Assembly: GCA_033675265.1 (NCBI GenBank)
Contig: JAUJYZ010000189.1
Span: 62,001 to 126,000 of the forward strand
DNA from: Actinostola sp. cb2023
Lineage: Eukaryota > Cnidaria > Anthozoa > Actiniaria > Actinostolidae
Direction of reading: 5' to 3'
DNA length: 64,000 bases
Below, piece by piece: positions 22,010 to 32,312 of the stretch. Both the position numbers and the translations under genes were made by a program. Each line of letters opens with the position of its first letter. The first letter of the stretch is position 1. The notes under the pieces were generated by a model, which was not told the DNA's origin, made no database searches, and was given only the letters and a program-made list of their open reading frames with translations.

Positions 22010-22830
22010 AGTGTGCTACAGTGCTAAAATGTGCGAAACAAATAAATATCACTTCATTGCTTAACATGGCTGCCGTCATATGGTCATGCCAAAATAGTGA
22101 TGGTCACAGCTTCTTGCTACTCAAAGGTTTGCTAAAAATGATGATGTTATATGGCTGAGTCGGTGATATTCATCCGATCAGGTTTCATAGATGTCCACAT
22201 AGTTGTATTATTGTTATTTATTGTTGTGGTACTATTAACAATTCAACAGGAAGAGGATTGTGTTGAGGATTTCACACTTTCATGTACCAAAACAGTTTGA
22301 AAACCACATATTAAAATGCACAATCGGGGGGATGACACCATATAATGAAGTGGTAGGGAGTTAGGTTGAGAAATAAAACTATTATGCTTGGGACTGCCAA
22401 AGTTAGCATTAATTCATTGTCCTCTAATTTTTTTATGTTGTGAAATCAATTGCAGAGACCACGGAGTCATTTGGGGACATAATGAAAGTATTGACAGCTA
22501 GCGAAAAAGAAGAAACAAATGAACCGTAATCCACCTAAAAAAAACGGGCTTTCTCTCCAACCAATTGGAGAAATGTACAAAGTGTGGTATGGGCCCACTA
22601 CAAGTAATGCATACAAAAATTAAAAATAGAAGAGAGCATGATTATTCTGCTAAGGAGAGTTTCGCTGCCAAATTTTATAAAGCAAAATCACAAAAAAAAT
22701 CCATAATTAAAGACGTTAATTGTTCTTTATGATGAGGTTGTAGCAGCTATATCAGAAATTAACCTGTTGTTCTTCTACTTCTAATGTTCAAATTGATGGC
22801 CTCCCAGATTGTAGTTAGTGGTAACTTGTA
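22010..22830. other. Unannotated AT-rich sequence
   Basis: Several short stretches (for example 22540-22620) look like weathered coding sequence, but I cannot assign them. No TIR or long repeat is visible. Confidence 0.4.
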
Positions 22831-23112
22831 CTAGACCCTGTTTGCACTACGCGAAAATGTGTTTGTTTTGCAAAAAAATCTGTCAACAATAACGCTTTGT
22901 AAGTGCAAACGACCATTTCAATTTTTGACGAGCACTACCAATCTTCAAAGATGCCGTCGTCTTGCTTTGAAGGCCTCTAAAATTTTGGTAGTGTGAAGAA
23001 TCCTTTGTTGCTTGACATTAATCATTCAACACCCGTCTTGATCTTCGCCAGCATGCGTGCGTATCGGTCACGTACGTGCTATGTTTTGGCGCCATTTAGA
23101 TTTGAAGCCACG

Positions 23113-24172
23113 ATGAATCCGTACGGGTTTTCCGGGCTTCCCGCATATGGTTCTTCTGTCTTCCCATCGAATCAGAGAAGTCAAAGCGCTCCAAACTTCC
23201 CTTTTACAAGCACGAATGCAAGTCCATCGGCACCGACATATCAGATGGGAAGTCAAAGTGCTCCAAACTTCGCATTTCCAAACAGTCAAAATGCTCCAAA
23301 CTTCGCATTTCCAAACAGTCAAAGTGCTCCAAACTTCGCATTTTCAAACAGTCAAAGCGCTCCAAACTTCACATTTACAAGCACAATTGCAAGTCCATCG
23401 GCACCGACATATCAGATGGGAAGTCAAAGCGCTCCAAACTTTACTAGCACAAGTACAAGTCCATCGAGAAATCCCGCCACAAATGGAGATAAGGATTCTT
23501 CAGCTGCGAAGACAAAGCAGCCTTCGACAAAGCGTAAAGCCGCGAGGTATGAAACCTTTCCAAAAGAAGAACAAGAGTTCTTAATTAATTTGTGGGCTGA
23601 AAACCACGATCAGCTTGAAAGTAAAAATTCCCGTAAAGTCTGGTCAAGAATTGTAGACACTCTAAATGAACAGTTTAAAGCCGATCGTACAGTCGATAAA
23701 TGCCAGAGGAAGATAAAATATCTTATAGATAAATACAAGGAACGAAAAGATTGGAACAGGAAACAAACGGGTGGCAACTTATGGAAGAGTCCTTTATATG
23801 ATGAAATCGATGCGGTATTGGGCTGTCGAGATCTTGTAACGCTACAAAACATCAAGGAGAGCGCGCCTAGCAGTTCAGGTTCGTCTAGTCCTTCTAACAA
23901 CCAAGTTGAAAGCACTGATGACTCCTCGCCTGAGGCAGTAATAAAGTCAAGAAAGGAGCGGAAGAAAAGAAGAATAAATACAGAGTACAGAGGCTGAAGC
24001 AGAAGACAATGCCGTGGCCAATGCCCTTAGTGCTGTCAATGAACAAGGGAACAGACTAACATCAGTGCTCGAAGATATGCAAAAATCAGTCAGAACAGAT
24101 GAAGATGATGACACAGTTTATGGGTTGTATGATGGAAGCAATGAAAAATCAGCAACCCAAAAGTTAGTCTAG
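23113..24172 (+). CDS. Myb/SANT-like DNA-binding partner of the Harbinger transposase
   Basis: In Harbinger elements this partner binds DNA and helps import the transposase. I choose the ATG at 23113 (MNPYGFSG); the open frame extends upstream to 22993 without landmarks. Residues about 20-125 are repeats of SQSAPNF with FAFPN or FTSTSAS variants, coded by an imperfect tandem repeat at 23170-23460. Residues about 145-240 form the Myb/SANT-like trihelix: PKEEQEFLINLWAEN, then KVWSRIVDTLNEQF and CQRKIKYLIDKYKERKDW, followed by GGNLWKSPLYDEID. A basic patch (RKERKKRR) is a likely nuclear signal. The frame stops at 23997, but a second frame from about 23980 to 24172 carries a plausible acidic C-terminus, so a one-base shift near 23980 is likely. 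Confidence 0.8.
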
Positions 24173-24451
24173 GTGCTATATGAGTGACAATATACACTGT
24201 AAACGGTAAATAATATTTTATTATAATTATCTTGCTTTTGTACAGACATTGTACTTTGTTGATGTTATTGCACGCAGGAGATCATAGTATCACTTTCGAT
24301 ATTCAATTTATAAAGATAGATCCACAATGTATTTTATATTCACTGTATACCGGTATGTGTATCATCCATACACATTTGTAATATACATGTTATAGATGTA
24401 TGATTTTTTATACGGCAGTCATGAGGTCGTATCGATAACACATTATTTTAT

Positions 24452-25542
24452 CTAGAGATTGTCCTTCAGTAGCTCTCTGATGTCTTCGCCGTCTCGTAAA
24501 ACGTAATTATTATTTTGATTGCCAGCGTCATTGTCACCCTCGAAATCATCTTCGTCCCATTCATCCCCAGCTAGAATACAAAAATTGTGTAGCACACAAC
24601 AAGCAATAATAATCTTCGAAATCATAGCAGTGTTTCCCTCTTCAATATGATCGAGTATTCGCCATCGGCCTTTCAAAATCCCAAATGCGCACTCAACATT
24701 TACTCTGGCTTTGGACAACTGGTTGTTAAAGGCTTTTTCCCCAGGATCTCTTGTACCTTCAGGATAGGGTTTTTGAAGCCAAGGAGAAATTGTGTATGCA
24801 CTGTCGCCAACCAGGTAGGGTTTAATTTCTCGATTTCCAATTTGATACAGTGGCCGTGTTAGAATGTCTCCATTCTCTGCCCTCCGATAAATATTACTGT
24901 TACGACATACTCTGGAATCATGTAAGCTACCTGGAAATCCAGCAGCAACATCTATGAAAATTTTTCGTCCATTGACTACAGCCTGAACGATTACGTCGTG
25001 CTGTTGGTAGCGACTAAAGTAATCCACTGCACTTTCTTTCGGAGCTTTTATTTGGATATGTGATCCGTCGATTGCACCAGCGACATTTGGCAAATCACTG
25101 TATCGTGCAAAAGTTTCAATAGACGCTGCCATTTCTGCAACAGTCTCGGGAAATTTTATATAATTGTTTCTCAGTTCATACAGTCCATTTACCACGTCGT
25201 GGAACGCTTCATACGCAGTACCTTTTCCTACGTTCATAACCAACCCTGTGTTGTCATAAGAGCCACCATGCCCGAGTCGATACAATCCTATAGACAATAC
25301 TTTCTCTGCGGGTATACAATCACGAAATCTGGTATTTTGTCTTTGCACGTAGGGCATTGAAACGATCAACAGGTTTTCCAAAGTATCTCGTCCCATCCTC
25401 ATGTGGCGTCGAAAGAAATCTTCAGGAAAATTGCATTCGTACATATGTACCTCAAACCACGATTCTTCTGGGCGCGGGAAAGTCCAATATGGATGAAATC
25501 GTCTACGGCGCCTACGCCGTTGTTGTTGATGAAGAAGCTGTA
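24452..25542 (-). pseudogene. HARBI1-type transposase, exon split by BEL/Pao insertion
   Basis: DDE_Tnp_4 nuclease with all catalytic residues: GAIDGSH (first Asp), LVGDSAY (second Asp) and NVECAFGIL (Glu). The N-terminal helix-turn-helix region precedes them (SIGLYRLGHGGSYDNTG...GKGTAYEAF) and an acidic tail ends in ELLKDNL. The frame is open upstream from the Met at 25444 through a basic stretch (RRRRRRR) to 25542, where the retrotransposon LTR begins. The missing first 24 or so codons lie on the other side of the insertion, with a start codon at 31460-31462. Apart from the insertion I see no stop, so the gene was probably intact when the retrotransposon landed. Confidence 0.88.
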
Positions 25543-25623
25543 TGTAACGGACTTGCCCACCCCCCCTCGGTCGTTGTAGTTAGATTACATACCAGTTCAG
25601 TGTGAGAGATCGTGTGAGAGAGA
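25543..25623 (+). repeat. 5' LTR (short)
   Basis: Begins TGTAACGG and ends at about GTGTGAGAGA, some 80 bp. It is unusually short for BEL/Pao, so the promoter and poly(A) functions must be very compact or part of the LTR is missing. It carries an interrupted C tract (CCCACCCCCCC) where the 3' LTR has 27 C. Confidence 0.7.
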
Positions 25624-25882
25624 GTGGTCAGATTGTACGTGTACGAAGCTGTCAAACTTCAAAAGAAATTATTCAACCTCAACCAACGAGTCAATTCTTT
25701 ACATGGTCCTTCGAGCCGGATGTTGAGGTCCTGAGTAGAAATTCAAGTACAAGAGACAGTACAAGTCGAAGATCAAGGCGAATTCTTTGGAAAACACGAG
25801 GCACGCGGTATTACGCAAGAAGTCTAAATTCTCATCCTAGTCGAGATTTACCGCGAGAAATTACATCAAATAATTCACAAAC

Positions 25883-27931
25883 ATGACAGAAGAGTTAAAC
25901 ACAAAGAAAAGGGTAAGAGGTGGCCATAGAAGTTCTGTAAAACGTCTCGAATCAAAGGCCAAAGAAATCTTCAATAAGATCGACACAAACGCATCAACCA
26001 TACAAGAAAACGTGGCGACACTCACTCAGGTAAAAATGAGCTTACAAGCTAAACTTACGACACTACATAACTTAGATCAAGAAATTCTGACATTCACGGA
26101 AGACGAAGAGTTGGACAACGAGATAGAACAAGCAGATTTATGTACTGAAAGAGTACATCAAATCATCGTGGAAATAGACCTCGCACTGTCTGAACACACA
26201 ACGAAGACCCCACTTGTCTCGACGAGCAATTCTACAAACGACGGAAGTAGTACTTCAAAACCTGGAAAACAAGTGGAAATAACTGCGAAGCTGCCAAAAC
26301 TTCAAATGAAACTATTCAACGGAAAACCTACGGATTGGCAGCCATTCATCGATTGTTTTGACAGTGCAATTCACTCCAACACGTCTCTTAGTGATATCGA
26401 CAAGATGAATTACTTGAAATCATTACTGGAAGGCCCCGCTTTAGCGGCTATCAATGGATTATCGTTATCATCGGCGAATTACAAGTCAGCGAGGGATATT
26501 CTTCAACAAAGATACGGAAATAAACAGCTATTGATAAGTTCTCACATGGATGAACTGATTACATTACCACAAGTCAACTCAGTCGGAGACATCAAAGGAA
26601 TAAGACAGCTCTATGATAAAACAGAAATCAATCTCAGAGGATTACAGAATCTTGGAATAGAGTCTAAGCAGTATGGAACATTACTCATCCCTATTTTACT
26701 CAACAAATTGCCACAAGAGCTTCGTCTTATAATCAGCAGAAAATTTGAGAGCAGTGACGGCTGGGAATTGGATGAACTATTAAAGGTATTTAAAGCAGAA
26801 GTAGAGGCGAGAGAAAGATGTAGTTTGTTGTCATGTAGCAGTAACACAAAGGTAGAGAAGAGGCATCAATATTCCAAACCACCAATTTCAGCAGCAGCCC
26901 TCCTGTCTCCAGGCCCAGAAGTACAAAAAATCACATGCACATTTTGTAATGGAAGTCACAAAACTGTGGATTGTAGTGTTGTTACCAGTGTGGACGAAAG
27001 AAAGACTATAGTGAGAAGACAAGGACGTTGTTTTAACTGTCTAAGACGTAACCATGTAGTTAGTGCTTGTAACAACAAGAGAAATTGTACAAAGTGTTCA
27101 CGACGACATCATACAAGTCTGTGCCCACAACTACAAGAACAAGGAGAGGCAAGTACCTGCAAAGATAAGGATCCTGTTGGTTCCGCCAAGCCATCAGTGA
27201 GTATGTATGTTGATACCAAGACATCAATATTGCTTCAAACATGTATAGCCCAAGCTTCAAACCCTGGTCAACAACCTCCACAAAATCAACTTGTGAGAAT
27301 ACTTCTCGATAGTGGAAGCCAGAGAACATACATAACTCAACAACTAAAGGAAAGGTTGAACCTCAAGACCATTACAAGAGAGAAATTGTGCATCAAAACA
27401 TTTGGAGAACAATGTGATAAGGTACAGACTGTTGAAGTAGTTAACTTGTGTTTAAAGAATGCTAACAGCAAAGAGAACTTGGTCATCACTGCTCACGTTG
27501 TGCCAATGATCTGCTCCCCACTTTGTAATCAAGAAGTGAAGATTGCTAAAAATAATTATCACCACTTAGCTGATCTTACCCTATCAGAAAGTGCATGTGT
27601 TGCTGGACAATCTCTTGAAGTACATGTACTTATTGGCTCAGATAATTATTGGAACGTCGTCAATGGGGAGGTGAGAAGAGGTGATGGGGGCCCAGTCGCT
27701 ATGAACACTAAGTTTGGATGGACAATCTCTGGCCCTGTACGTAATATACCTCATACTTCTACTCACTCAGTCAACTTGGCATCCACTCATGTTCTTAAAG
27801 TAGGAACCTCTCCGAGCAAGTGTGATTGTGACCAGGAACTTACCAATAAGCTAGATCAGTTTTGGAAACTAGAGTCAATCGGAATAAACACAAATGCAGA
27901 TCCGGTTGTGGAGTTATTCAACGATAAATAA
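25883..27931 (+). CDS. BEL/Pao Gag-protease
   Basis: 682 codons. An N-terminal coiled coil (residues about 10-110) leads into the Gag core of the DUF1759 type (LPKLQMKLFNGKPTDWQPFID...LLEGPALAAINGL). Two zinc knuckle-like clusters follow: CTFCNGSHKTVDC (about residue 353) and CFNCLRRNHVVSAC plus CTKCSRRHHTSLC (about 384-416). Then comes a retropepsin-like aspartic protease (DUF1758), with LLDSGSQRTYI as active site and VLIGSDNYW near the flap end. The frame ends in TAA at 27929. The following polymerase is in the same frame, so the stop is either a mutation or a readthrough point; a few residues of the usual linker also seem to be missing there. Confidence 0.9.
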   Translation: MTEELNTKKRVRGGHRSSVKRLESKAKEIFNKIDTNASTIQENVATLTQVKMSLQAKLTTLHNLDQEILTFTEDEELDNEIEQADLCTERVHQIIVEIDLALSEHTTKTPLVSTSNSTNDGSSTSKPGKQVEITAKLPKLQMKLFNGKPTDWQPFIDCFDSAIHSNTSLSDIDKMNYLKSLLEGPALAAINGLSLSSANYKSARDILQQRYGNKQLLISSHMDELITLPQVNSVGDIKGIRQLYDKTEINLRGLQNLGIESKQYGTLLIPILLNKLPQELRLIISRKFESSDGWELDELLKVFKAEVEARERCSLLSCSSNTKVEKRHQYSKPPISAAALLSPGPEVQKITCTFCNGSHKTVDCSVVTSVDERKTIVRRQGRCFNCLRRNHVVSACNNKRNCTKCSRRHHTSLCPQLQEQGEASTCKDKDPVGSAKPSVSMYVDTKTSILLQTCIAQASNPGQQPPQNQLVRILLDSGSQRTYITQQLKERLNLKTITREKLCIKTFGEQCDKVQTVEVVNLCLKNANSKENLVITAHVVPMICSPLCNQEVKIAKNNYHHLADLTLSESACVAGQSLEVHVLIGSDNYWNVVNGEVRRGDGGPVAMNTKFGWTISGPVRNIPHTSTHSVNLASTHVLKVGTSPSKCDCDQELTNKLDQFWKLESIGINTNADPVVELFNDK

Positions 27932-30900
27932 ATATTCCTTCCATGGAAGGAAGTCCATGATCCATTGCCAGATAACTTTACTGTTAGTTTAAGAAGATTG
28001 AAGTCTTTATTGCAGAGACTCAAACCTAAGGAAGACCAACTTAGGGAGTATGAAAATGTGATCAAGGACCAACTTGACAAGGGAATCATCGAAAGAGTCA
28101 ACTCTGAAGGTGATGAAGACAACACACATTATTTACCTCATCATTGTGTAGTGAGAGAAGATAAACAAACAACAAAGCTCCGCATTGTATATGATGCATC
28201 AGCCAAGCAAGATGGACCGTCCCTTAATGATTGTTTGTACACGGGACCCTCTCTGTCACCTGATATTTTCGACATTCTACTTAGATTCCGAATCAAGCCT
28301 ATTGCTGTGATTGCTGACATAGAGAAGGCATTCTTGATGATTTCAATCAAAGAGAGTGACAGAGATGTTCTGCAATTCTTGTGGGTAGATGATCCATTTA
28401 GCACTGACCCACAGATGGTTACTTACAGATTTACCAGAGTAGTGTTTGGAGTTACATGCAGCCCATTCTTATTGAATGCTACCCTCAAAAAACACATTAC
28501 AGAGTATGAAAGAGAAGATCCCAAGTTCGCAGAGTTGATGCTTTGTTCACTGTATGTAGACGATTTGACTGTGAGTGTTGAAGACGTTGAAACAGCCTAC
28601 CAGCTCTTCTTAAATGCAAGAAACAGAATGACAACTGGTGGATTCAACTTGCGCAAATGGTTGACCAACTCCACTGAGCTTATGAAAAGGATTGCAGAGG
28701 AATCCATCAGTAGTGAGGCCAACTTGTCCTCTAACAATCAAACTCATTGCACCGAAGATGATGAAACATTCAACCGAGTGACATCTGGTGGTCTCGAAGA
28801 AAGAGATGGCAGTACTGAACAGAAAGTGTTAGGTACCAACTGGAACTTTGTCGATGATGAAATCATATTCAAGTTTCAAAAACATGTTGATACTGCAGGA
28901 ACACTTGAACCTACAAGACGCAACGTGCTGCGAGTAGTCGCAGGGTTTTACGACCCTATGGGACTGATATCACCTGTTATTGTACAGATGAAGATTCTGT
29001 TACAAGAGGTATGCAAGCAAGATACTCCTTGGGACGCACCACTCATCCCAGAATTGAAGGCAAAATGGACGAGGCTGATAAAAGAGCTGAACATTGTCAA
29101 TGTCATTCAGATCCCCAGGTGTGTCAACCTTTTACCTCAAAACAAGGAATGTCACTACGAGCTAGAAGGATTTAGTGATGCATCGATGTTAGCATACGCT
29201 GCAGTAGTTTATTTGGTCGTTAAATCGGAAGAAACTGTGCAAGTTAAACTGTTAGCATCCAAGACACGCGTCGCACCCTTAAAGAAACAGACAATTCCTA
29301 GACTGGAACTTCTCGGTGCCTTGATACTAGCGAGATTAGTTACTAGAGTTAAGCAAGCAATCAGTCACTGCATTGTAGTATCCAAGATTAGATGTTGGAC
29401 TGACTCAAAGAATGTTCTGTATTGGATCCACGGCAAGGAAAAGGAGTGGAAGCAGTTTGTCAACACACGAGTCACAGAGATAAGACAACTCTTACCCACA
29501 GAAGTATGGAATCATGTAGCAGGTGTAGAAAACCCAGCAGACTTAGCATCGCGAGGAGCTAGTGCCTCGTCACTACTTAGCAACAGTCTCTGGTGGAGTG
29601 GTCCACCATGGCTTTCAAGTACGAATGAAGAAGGATCAACTGACTCTGCAGAAGTCCCAACCCCTACAGCCGAATGTCTACAAGAAATGAGAGCTCAAGC
29701 GTTACGTGAAACAAGGGACACAACCACGCTATTGGTTGGAAATAACACTGTGAATCTGTCTAATGTGATGAGATGTGAAGAGTACAATGACGTCAACAAG
29801 TTGTACAAGATTACAGCTTACGTTATTCGTGCCATACACAATTTCAAGGTACGAGCTAAGAAGTCTACAGAGAATATGGTATTGATTGGTAACTTATCGT
29901 CTGAGGAGGTGGCCTTCAGTGAACTGCTGTGGATAAGGGAGGCTCAGAGAAGCATGCAGACAAACCTGAAGGCATTTAGTGATCAGTGCATTCAATTGGG
30001 AGTAGTAACAGACGAGATAGGAGTGATGCGATGTAAGGGCAGACTCGGCAACTCAACGCTGCCAGATCAAACGAGGTACCCAATCCTCATTCCTAACGAC
30101 CATCATCTAACCAAACTCTTAATTGAAGATTCACACAAGAGAGTAATGCACAACGGAGTCCGCGAAACGTTAAACGAATTGAGGTCCCGTTTCTGGCTCA
30201 CAAGAGGGCGACAAACCATCAGGTACATTCTCCACAAGTGCAAGACTTGTAAAAGATACGAGGGAAGTCCCTATAAGAGTGAACCAGTCTCGGACATGCC
30301 AGCATTCAGATTCAAGGAAAGACAACCTTTTGCAACAACTGGAGTCGACTTCGCGGGCCCATTATTTGTAAAACTGAAGACAGGAAGCGAAGAAACAAGC
30401 AAGGCTTATATTTGTTTATTTACATGTGGAAGTACACGCGCTACCCACCTGGAACTTGCTCCAGACCTGAGTACTGCCGCTTTTATGAGATGTCTCAGGA
30501 GATTTATAGCTCGCCGTGGGACGCCAGAACTTATGATATCTGATAACGCAAAAACTTTCAAGGCCGCTGCACGGGAACTTGTTAGAATTTACGAAGATCC
30601 AGTCATAACGTCGTTCCTGACGAGACAGAAGATTCAATGGCAATTCAATCTGGAGAAGGCCCCATGGTGGGGGGGATTCTTTGAGCGCATGGTCAAATCT
30701 ACCAAGAGATGTTTGAAGAAGGTACTGGGTAAGGCCCGTCTGACATACGAAGAATTGATGACGGTGTTAGTGGAAGTTGAGTGTATTCTCAACTCACGAC
30801 CCTTAACATACATGTTTCCCGATGAGCTTGAAGAACCACTTACCCCATCGCATCTGATAAGTGGTCAACGGTTACTGTCATTGCCTGAACCTTCTGTGCA

Positions 30901-31264
30901 ACCATCAAACGACCCGCCTAGCAATCGCGAAACAGTTACAAGGAGAGCAAGGTACCTCATACAGTTGATGAATCGTTTTTGGAATCGATGGAAGCGTGAG
31001 TACGTAACATCGTTGAGAGAATTTCACCGATTGAAGACGGCAAAAAAAGGGCAGTCTATTAAAGTTGGAGATCAAGTTTGCATTCATGATGAGAATCACT
31101 CTCGAACCTTGTGGAAAACGGGAATCATCCAAGAAGTGATAAAGGGAGCTGACCACAAGGTTCGAGGAACAGTAGTGCGCACATCCCATAATGGAAGAAT
31201 TTCTACGTTAAGAAGACCACTACAAGGTCTATGTCCATTAGAAGTAAACGAAGAAGATTGTTAA
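27932..31264 (+). CDS. BEL/Pao Pol: reverse transcriptase, RNase H, integrase
   Basis: The first Met is at 27965 but the frame is open from 27932, directly after the stop of the Gag frame and in phase with it. RT: KLRIVYDASA, IADIEKAFLMI and the catalytic LYVDDLTV. RNase H: GFSDASMLAYAAV, a Glu in RLELLGALIL, then CWTDSKNVLYWI and NPADLASRG. Integrase: HHCC-like H-x-HKRVMHNG and CKTCKRY, then GVDFAGPLF (D), MISDNAKTF (D) and APWWGGFFERMV (E). The C-terminal DUF5641 segment holds LWKTGIIQEV and GRISTLRRPLQGLCPLE. All catalytic residues are present and there is no internal stop over 1,110 codons, so the enzyme could still be functional. Confidence 0.92.
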   Translation: MFLPWKEVHDPLPDNFTVSLRRLKSLLQRLKPKEDQLREYENVIKDQLDKGIIERVNSEGDEDNTHYLPHHCVVREDKQTTKLRIVYDASAKQDGPSLNDCLYTGPSLSPDIFDILLRFRIKPIAVIADIEKAFLMISIKESDRDVLQFLWVDDPFSTDPQMVTYRFTRVVFGVTCSPFLLNATLKKHITEYEREDPKFAELMLCSLYVDDLTVSVEDVETAYQLFLNARNRMTTGGFNLRKWLTNSTELMKRIAEESISSEANLSSNNQTHCTEDDETFNRVTSGGLEERDGSTEQKVLGTNWNFVDDEIIFKFQKHVDTAGTLEPTRRNVLRVVAGFYDPMGLISPVIVQMKILLQEVCKQDTPWDAPLIPELKAKWTRLIKELNIVNVIQIPRCVNLLPQNKECHYELEGFSDASMLAYAAVVYLVVKSEETVQVKLLASKTRVAPLKKQTIPRLELLGALILARLVTRVKQAISHCIVVSKIRCWTDSKNVLYWIHGKEKEWKQFVNTRVTEIRQLLPTEVWNHVAGVENPADLASRGASASSLLSNSLWWSGPPWLSSTNEEGSTDSAEVPTPTAECLQEMRAQALRETRDTTTLLVGNNTVNLSNVMRCEEYNDVNKLYKITAYVIRAIHNFKVRAKKSTENMVLIGNLSSEEVAFSELLWIREAQRSMQTNLKAFSDQCIQLGVVTDEIGVMRCKGRLGNSTLPDQTRYPILIPNDHHLTKLLIEDSHKRVMHNGVRETLNELRSRFWLTRGRQTIRYILHKCKTCKRYEGSPYKSEPVSDMPAFRFKERQPFATTGVDFAGPLFVKLKTGSEETSKAYICLFTCGSTRATHLELAPDLSTAAFMRCLRRFIARRGTPELMISDNAKTFKAAARELVRIYEDPVITSFLTRQKIQWQFNLEKAPWWGGFFERMVKSTKRCLKKVLGKARLTYEELMTVLVEVECILNSRPLTYMFPDELEEPLTPSHLISGQRLLSLPEPSVQPSNDPPSNRETVTRRARYLIQLMNRFWNRWKREYVTSLREFHRLKTAKKGQSIKVGDQVCIHDENHSRTLWKTGIIQEVIKGADHKVRGTVVRTSHNGRISTLRRPLQGLCPLEVNEEDC

Positions 31265-31298
31265 CAAACAAACTTGACGTTGTTAGTTAAGATGGGGG

Positions 31299-31394
31299 TG
31301 TAACGGACTTGCCCCCCCCCCCCCCCCCCCCCCCCCCCTCGGTCGTTGTAGTTAGATTACATACCAGTTCAGTGTGAGAGATCGTGTGAGAGAA
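31299..31394 (+). repeat. 3' LTR with 27-base C tract
   Basis: Same sequence as the 5' LTR from TGTAACGGACTTGCC to GTGTGAGAGA, except for the expanded homopolymer C at 31312-31338. It follows the polypurine tract directly. LTRs are identical at insertion, so the tract changed afterwards or is an assembly artefact. Confidence 0.75.
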
Positions 31395-31796
31395 AGTAAA
31401 AATAGCAGTTGTTGCCTTGAAATTAAAAGATTTTGGAGAATGATCAAAAGGTTGAGAAGCATGTTTCGCGGTAACATTTTGACCTCACTGAATCTCTTCA
31501 CCGGGATCCTATTTCATAAACATTGGCATTTGATTGACATTTGGCAAACAAACCACATTTTTGTTATCGCTAGTGCAAACGCATTCACCAATTCGTATTC
31601 CATCAGAAATTACAAAATTTGGTTCGACTACATCTAAACTTTTGGTGTAGTGCAAACAGGCTCCTAGCCACAATGTTAGCCCAGACAGCAATGTAGAAAA
31701 AAATTTGCGTGCCGTCACTCATAACAACTCCACACCGAAGAAGCCAATATGGTGTATAGCGGTGTCTCCAATATTAAAGTGCAACATTGAACTAAC

Positions 31797-31920
31797 CCCT
31801 ATGAGATTGTTTTAAAAATATATTATATGCTCAATACAGTATTTTGTGATTCGAACCTTGCGTATATGAGTTATAGAGGTTTGAAATCTCAATATGCAAA
31901 TTTGATGACGTTCTTTCCCC
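31797..31920. repeat. Single-arm copy of the 4625-5030 MITE family
   Basis: Matches the right arm of the 4625-5030 element in reverse: tgagattgttttaaaaatat, cagtattttgtgattcgaacc, gagttatagaggtttgaaat and ctcaatatgcaaatttgatg. It lies just outside the Harbinger element. The short stretch 31667-31796 before it has no gene I can support. Confidence 0.7.
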
Positions 31921-32039
31921 ATCCACAACTTTTTCGAAAAACAAAATCATTCATCTTCTAATGATCGAAAAATGTGTAAATAGTAAATAGACCTCGGCTT
32001 GAAACTATACCATTTAACGCTAATTTCTACGGTGGCCCA

Positions 32040-32312
32040 CAAGTCGTACGGTAAAACAAACAAACTCACGCCAAAACAAACAAACTCACAGCAAAACAAA
32101 CAAACTCACGGCAAAAGAAACGAAACTCGCGGCAAAACAAACGAAACTCACGGCAAAACAAACGAAACTCACGGCAAAACAACCAAACCCACGGCAAAAC
32201 AAACAAACTCACAGAAAAAGAAACGAAACTCACGGCAAAAGAAAAGAAACTCACAGCAAAAGAAAATAAACCCACGGCAAAAGTAACGAATCTCACGGCA
32301 AACGAAAAGAAA
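32040..32312. repeat. 21-bp minisatellite (acggcaaaacaaacgaaactc)
   Basis: About 13 copies of a 20-21-bp unit, best conserved at 32120-32200. The unit is a multiple of three for most copies, so both strands show spurious open frames (GKTNETH on plus, SFFSFAV on minus). There is no start context or flanking gene to support coding. Confidence 0.9.

Larger units (their letters stand above)
25543..31394 (+). mobile_element. BEL/Pao LTR retrotransposon, nearly intact
   Basis: 5.85 kb with short direct repeats at both ends (TGTAACGGACTTGCC...GTGTGAGAGA), a gag-protease frame and an RT-RNaseH-integrase frame in the order gag-PR-RT-RH-IN that defines BEL/Pao. A G-rich polypurine tract (gatggggg) directly precedes the 3' LTR. 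Only GTA is shared by the flanks, shorter than the 4-6 bp normally duplicated. It sits inside the Harbinger transposase exon. Confidence 0.92.
22834..31663. mobile_element. PIF/Harbinger transposon, split by a BEL/Pao insertion
   Basis: The TIR GACCCTGTTTGCACTAC at 22834 matches the reverse complement at 31663 (GAGCCTGTTTGCACTAC) at 16 of 17 positions. Both ends are flanked by CTA (22831-22833 and 31664-31666), the 3-bp duplication of Harbinger. Without the 5.85-kb retrotransposon at 25543-31394 the element is about 3.0 kb and encodes a Myb/SANT-like protein (plus) and a HARBI1-type transposase (minus), which converge. Confidence 0.9.
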
